From the NCBI GenBank assembly GCA_900543105.1, contig UQQA01000118.1, positions 1-7,913 on the forward strand: a stretch of DNA of 7,913 bases, in the 5' to 3' direction. The notes under the pieces were generated by a model. It had not been told where the DNA came from and ran no database searches. It was given only the letters and a program-made list of their open reading frames with translations. The position numbers were made by a program, and so were the translations under genes. The DNA comes from an uncultured Ruminococcus sp. Its GTDB lineage: Bacteria; Bacillota; Clostridia; Oscillospirales; Ruminococcaceae. Shown here piece after piece: positions 6,201-7,913 of the stretch. Each line of letters begins with the position of its first letter. The stretch's first letter is position 1.

Positions 6201-6216
6201 GGTTATAATAATAACC
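6201..6216. promoter_or_regulatory. 16-bp palindrome at the presumed 5' end of the RNA
   Basis: GGTTATTATTATAACC is an inverted repeat with 6-bp arms and a 4-base centre. It contains TATTAT on the minus strand, which could act as a -10 box placing a start near 6200. No good -35 box is found 16-18 nt upstream (TTCACA lies 20 nt away). It may be an operator overlapping a weak promoter, or simply an AT-rich hairpin. Confidence 0.3.
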
Positions 6217-6257
6217 TATGTTTGTGTTGCTTTTGTGAAAATAAGCTGAAATAAAGC

Positions 6258-6280
6258 TGAAAACGGGCAGTGGCGCTGCC
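6258..6280 (-). terminator. Weak terminator-like hairpin after the lipoprotein gene
   Basis: Minus-strand GGCAG-CGCCA-CTGCC (6280-6266) makes a 5-bp GC-rich stem followed by CGTTTTCAG. The stem is short and the T-run is only four bases, so it would be leaky at best. It lies about 125 nt past the lipoprotein stop and before the candidate RNA. Confidence 0.3.
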
Positions 6281-6405
6281 TGCTTGCCCCTATGACATTC
6301 CAAAGTCGGTACAGCAACAGCAGTTTCCGCAAGTTCGGTTTATTTCCTGCCGAAATCAGTACACCGAACATTATCGACAGGATTGCTTCAACTTTTTATC
6401 GACTC
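6281..6405. other. Non-coding spacer with one inverted repeat
   Basis: This gap between the lipoprotein stop and the hairpin at 6266-6280 holds no supported gene. One 7-bp inverted repeat, GTTCGGT (6333-6339) and ACCGAAC (6363-6369), encloses 23 nt and could form a hairpin in the 3' UTR; no T-run follows it. Confidence 0.4.
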
Positions 6406-7275
6406 TTAATCATCTATTATCTCCACAACATCATCTATAACCAAACTATCATCGAAGACATCTTCCAATTCGTCCTCATATATATCGTATTGCAAATAAT
6501 CGGTATCATATGTGTTCTGCTGTACTTTCGGAGTTATGCCTACCCTTTTATTTAAATACACTGACAGCTTATCCTCAAAGGCTTCCCTCGCTTCATCCGT
6601 GAATCCAAAAACTGAATATAATGTCACCTTGCTGTCAATGTCCTCGGCAGAAATTCCTGCTTCATAATAATCACTGACCGAATGTGTGTATATCCAGTTG
6701 GGGCAGTACACCTTATCATTTATAACAATAGAATAATCGGAAGCAAATTCCTTCGTCACAGCCGACTTATCACCCGAAAAAACAGTATCAAATTCTTCAC
6801 GGGCAATTCTTATCTGGTCATCGTCCGAATCAAGATAAACCGACAATGCACTTTCAGCCTCGTCCTTTGCAATATCAAAGCTTGTAATGAATGAATAAAC
6901 ATTCGCATATTCCGTTATGTCGGACGGTGCATTTTCGATCGATGGGAAAGAGCTTATCCAGTCCCCGACCTCATTTTCATCACGCAACCGAAGAAGTTCG
7001 ACGGGGATATCATCCAATACTCTGTTACATGGTTGATAAAAGCATGAGTTTTCATCTCCGCCTACATCAAGTTCGCTTGAAAACGGGGTTGGCATTACTT
7101 TTTCGGCAGTCGTCAGATCCATATAGGCTTTATCCTCCACAGTATTAACTGTTGAAGCAGCAGATTGGTTCTTATTCCAACGTTCGCTGTCCTGTGTGTT
7201 GCCACAAGCACTTAATAAGCATAATGATAAGCTCACTGCGCATAACGCAAGAATGTTTTTTGATGTGTTTTTCAT
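6406..7275 (-). CDS. Lipoprotein of unknown function
   Basis: I do not recognise a family for this 289-residue protein. Residues 1-23 form a signal peptide (lysines, then ILALCAVSLSLCLL) ending in the lipobox LSA-C24, so it should be lipid-anchored on the outer face of the membrane. The mature part is soluble and acidic. It has cysteines at 78 and 83 (SCFYQPC) and at 191 (VYCPNWIYTH), and ends in a strongly acidic tail rich in Asp and Glu. The phrase LSVYL occurs twice, near 144-148 and 237-241, each time after a DEA-containing helix, which hints at a duplicated helical unit. The ATG at 7275 is preferred over the in-frame GTG at 7284 because AGGAGG (7289-7284) is 8 nt before the ATG and overlaps the GTG. 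It begins 15 nt after the M23 peptidase frame ends, so the two were probably co-transcribed. The gene is more AT-rich than the operon on the left. Confidence 0.8.
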   Translation of the reverse strand: MKNTSKNILALCAVSLSLCLLSACGNTQDSERWNKNQSAASTVNTVEDKAYMDLTTAEKVMPTPFSSELDVGGDENSCFYQPCNRVLDDIPVELLRLRDENEVGDWISSFPSIENAPSDITEYANVYSFITSFDIAKDEAESALSVYLDSDDDQIRIAREEFDTVFSGDKSAVTKEFASDYSIVINDKVYCPNWIYTHSVSDYYEAGISAEDIDSKVTLYSVFGFTDEAREAFEDKLSVYLNKRVGITPKVQQNTYDTDYLQYDIYEDELEDVFDDSLVIDDVVEIIDD

Positions 7276-7283
7276 TTTTCGCA

Positions 7284-7289
7284 CCTCCT
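7284..7289 (-). promoter_or_regulatory. Shine-Dalgarno that decides the lipoprotein start
   Basis: AGGAGG on the minus strand is 8 nt before the ATG at 7275. The alternative GTG begins within this motif and so cannot use it. It lies in the 15-bp gap after the peptidase stop codon. Confidence 0.85.
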
Positions 7290-7290
7290 G

Positions 7291-7913
7291 TTAATATGTG
7301 AAACCTATATGTGGAAATAATGGTTGAGGATCAATGGTTGTATCATAATTTACATTATTTGAACTACCTCCGCCATAATATGCACCAATGGTATTTACAT
7401 CAATGTGTAAATGATAACCAGTTGACCCAGCCCCTTCTTTACCAACATATCCAATTAAATCTGAATAATTTACTTGTTCATCAACACTAACACTTGGACT
7501 ATTATCCATGTGAAGATATCTTACTGTGTACCCGTTATTTCCAACGACAACAGCATAATATCCTGCTGACGCTGAATATTTTGAAACCTTAACAGTACCT
7601 TTATTTATGGAGTATATTGGGTATTTGGCAATAGCACCAGATGTTGTTTCGACAATATCTAAACCATAATGAGATGATTTATATTCCTGAGATATCTTTT
7701 TTGCAATATAAGGACTTCTAAAGGAATAAGAGCAACCTGTACAATAATTTCCGCTTATAGTTGCATCATAAGATGACGAATTATTTCATACTCTGAACCT
7801 ATGTATCCCTTCTTCAGTAATCGTAATAGCACCTTTCGCAATTCCACTTCCATCAGTATTAAGGTCACCTCTAAAAACCATAGTGCCTCAGATGCGCAGT
7901 CAGATTTTTCGTC
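7291..7913 (-). pseudogene. M23 (LytM-type) peptidoglycan endopeptidase, interrupted by TGA
   Basis: The 164 codons after the TGA at 7786-7788 encode a full M23 zinc metallopeptidase domain, which cuts peptide cross-bridges in the cell wall outside the cell. The zinc and catalytic motifs are present: HYGLD (His at 7671-7669, Asp at 7659-7657), YLHM (His at 7512-7510) and GYHLHID (His at 7413-7411 and 7407-7405), with the glycine-rich GYVGKEGAGSTGYH before the last. This stretch has no ATG, GTG or TTG until 7509, which lies past the first zinc motif. Upstream, the same frame continues as protein-like sequence (ATG at 7881, VFRGDLNTDGSGIAKGAITI) up to the TGA; further in-frame TGA codons lie at 7888-7890 and 7900-7902. 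The likeliest reading is a degraded gene: one base change from a TGG Trp codon, plus perhaps a frameshift further up. The window ends before any signal peptide. The domain is certain; that it is broken depends on sequence accuracy. Confidence 0.75.

Noticed and set aside
5909..6208. Plus-strand open frame of 99 codons starting in the heptamer repeat
   Set aside because: Its N-terminus is a translation of the ATTACGA repeat and it then runs through the terminator and hairpins of the minus-strand RNA. It has no SD and no family resemblance.
6268..6274. Minus-strand GCCACTG, as in the conserved box of cobalamin riboswitches
   Set aside because: No other conserved block of that riboswitch is nearby and no cobalamin gene follows. 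The motif is part of a short hairpin.
6025..6303. Minus-strand open frame of 92 codons over the RNA segment
   Set aside because: It spans the hairpins H1-H5 and a terminator-like hairpin, has no good SD and no protein-like pattern. The RNA reading explains the stretch better.
7786..7902. Recoding of TGA as tryptophan or selenocysteine in the peptidase
   Set aside because: TGA is the normal stop of several genes in the window (232, 1924 and 4240), other genes use TGG for Trp, and no selenocysteine element or expected Sec site is evident. Mutation or sequence error is simpler.

Overview
The window looks like chromosomal DNA of a Gram-positive anaerobe of the class Clostridia, probably a Ruminococcus/Oscillospiraceae relative. 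This is inferred from strong purine-rich Shine-Dalgarno (SD) sequences, lipoprotein signal peptides, a Firmicutes-type MnmA, a COG2509-type FAD protein and a clostridial flavin-reductase-like protein. No marker gene fixes the genus. All recognisable genes lie on the minus strand.

Layout by coordinate. Positions 1-170 hold no gene I can support. A Rho-independent terminator (171-210) closes a six-gene minus-strand operon (232-5619). In transcription order the operon encodes a COG2509 FAD-dependent oxidoreductase, a HAD phosphatase, the tRNA 2-thiouridylase MnmA, a flavin-reductase-like protein, a membrane-anchored alpha/beta hydrolase, and a BtuF/FecB-like substrate-binding lipoprotein. Most junctions are tight: 7 nt, 0 nt, a 4-nt ATGA overlap and an 11-nt overlap; only the mnmA to flavin-reductase gap is longer (56 nt). 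A textbook sigma-A promoter (TTGACA-17-TACAAT, 5677-5705) stands upstream of the first gene. The operon joins a housekeeping tRNA-modification gene to redox and uptake genes; a common pathway is not evident.

Positions 5706-6405 are non-coding but full of structure. There is a MITE-like palindromic element (5776-5904), then heptanucleotide repeats (5934-5964). After these comes a minus-strand hairpin-rich segment (about 5981-6200) ending in a strong intrinsic terminator. Three of its hairpins, including the terminator, display nearly the same C-rich loop (consensus YUYACCCC), and G.U pairs present only on the minus strand support an RNA product. This is the best candidate for something undescribed: a multi-loop regulatory RNA that could pair with G-rich ribosome-binding sites.

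The right end (6406-7913) holds a lipoprotein of unknown function and, upstream of it in the same transcription direction, an M23 (LytM-type) peptidoglycan peptidase gene with intact catalytic motifs. In the part visible here the M23 reading frame is cut by an in-frame TGA, so I call it a pseudogene. This end is visibly more AT-rich than the operon.
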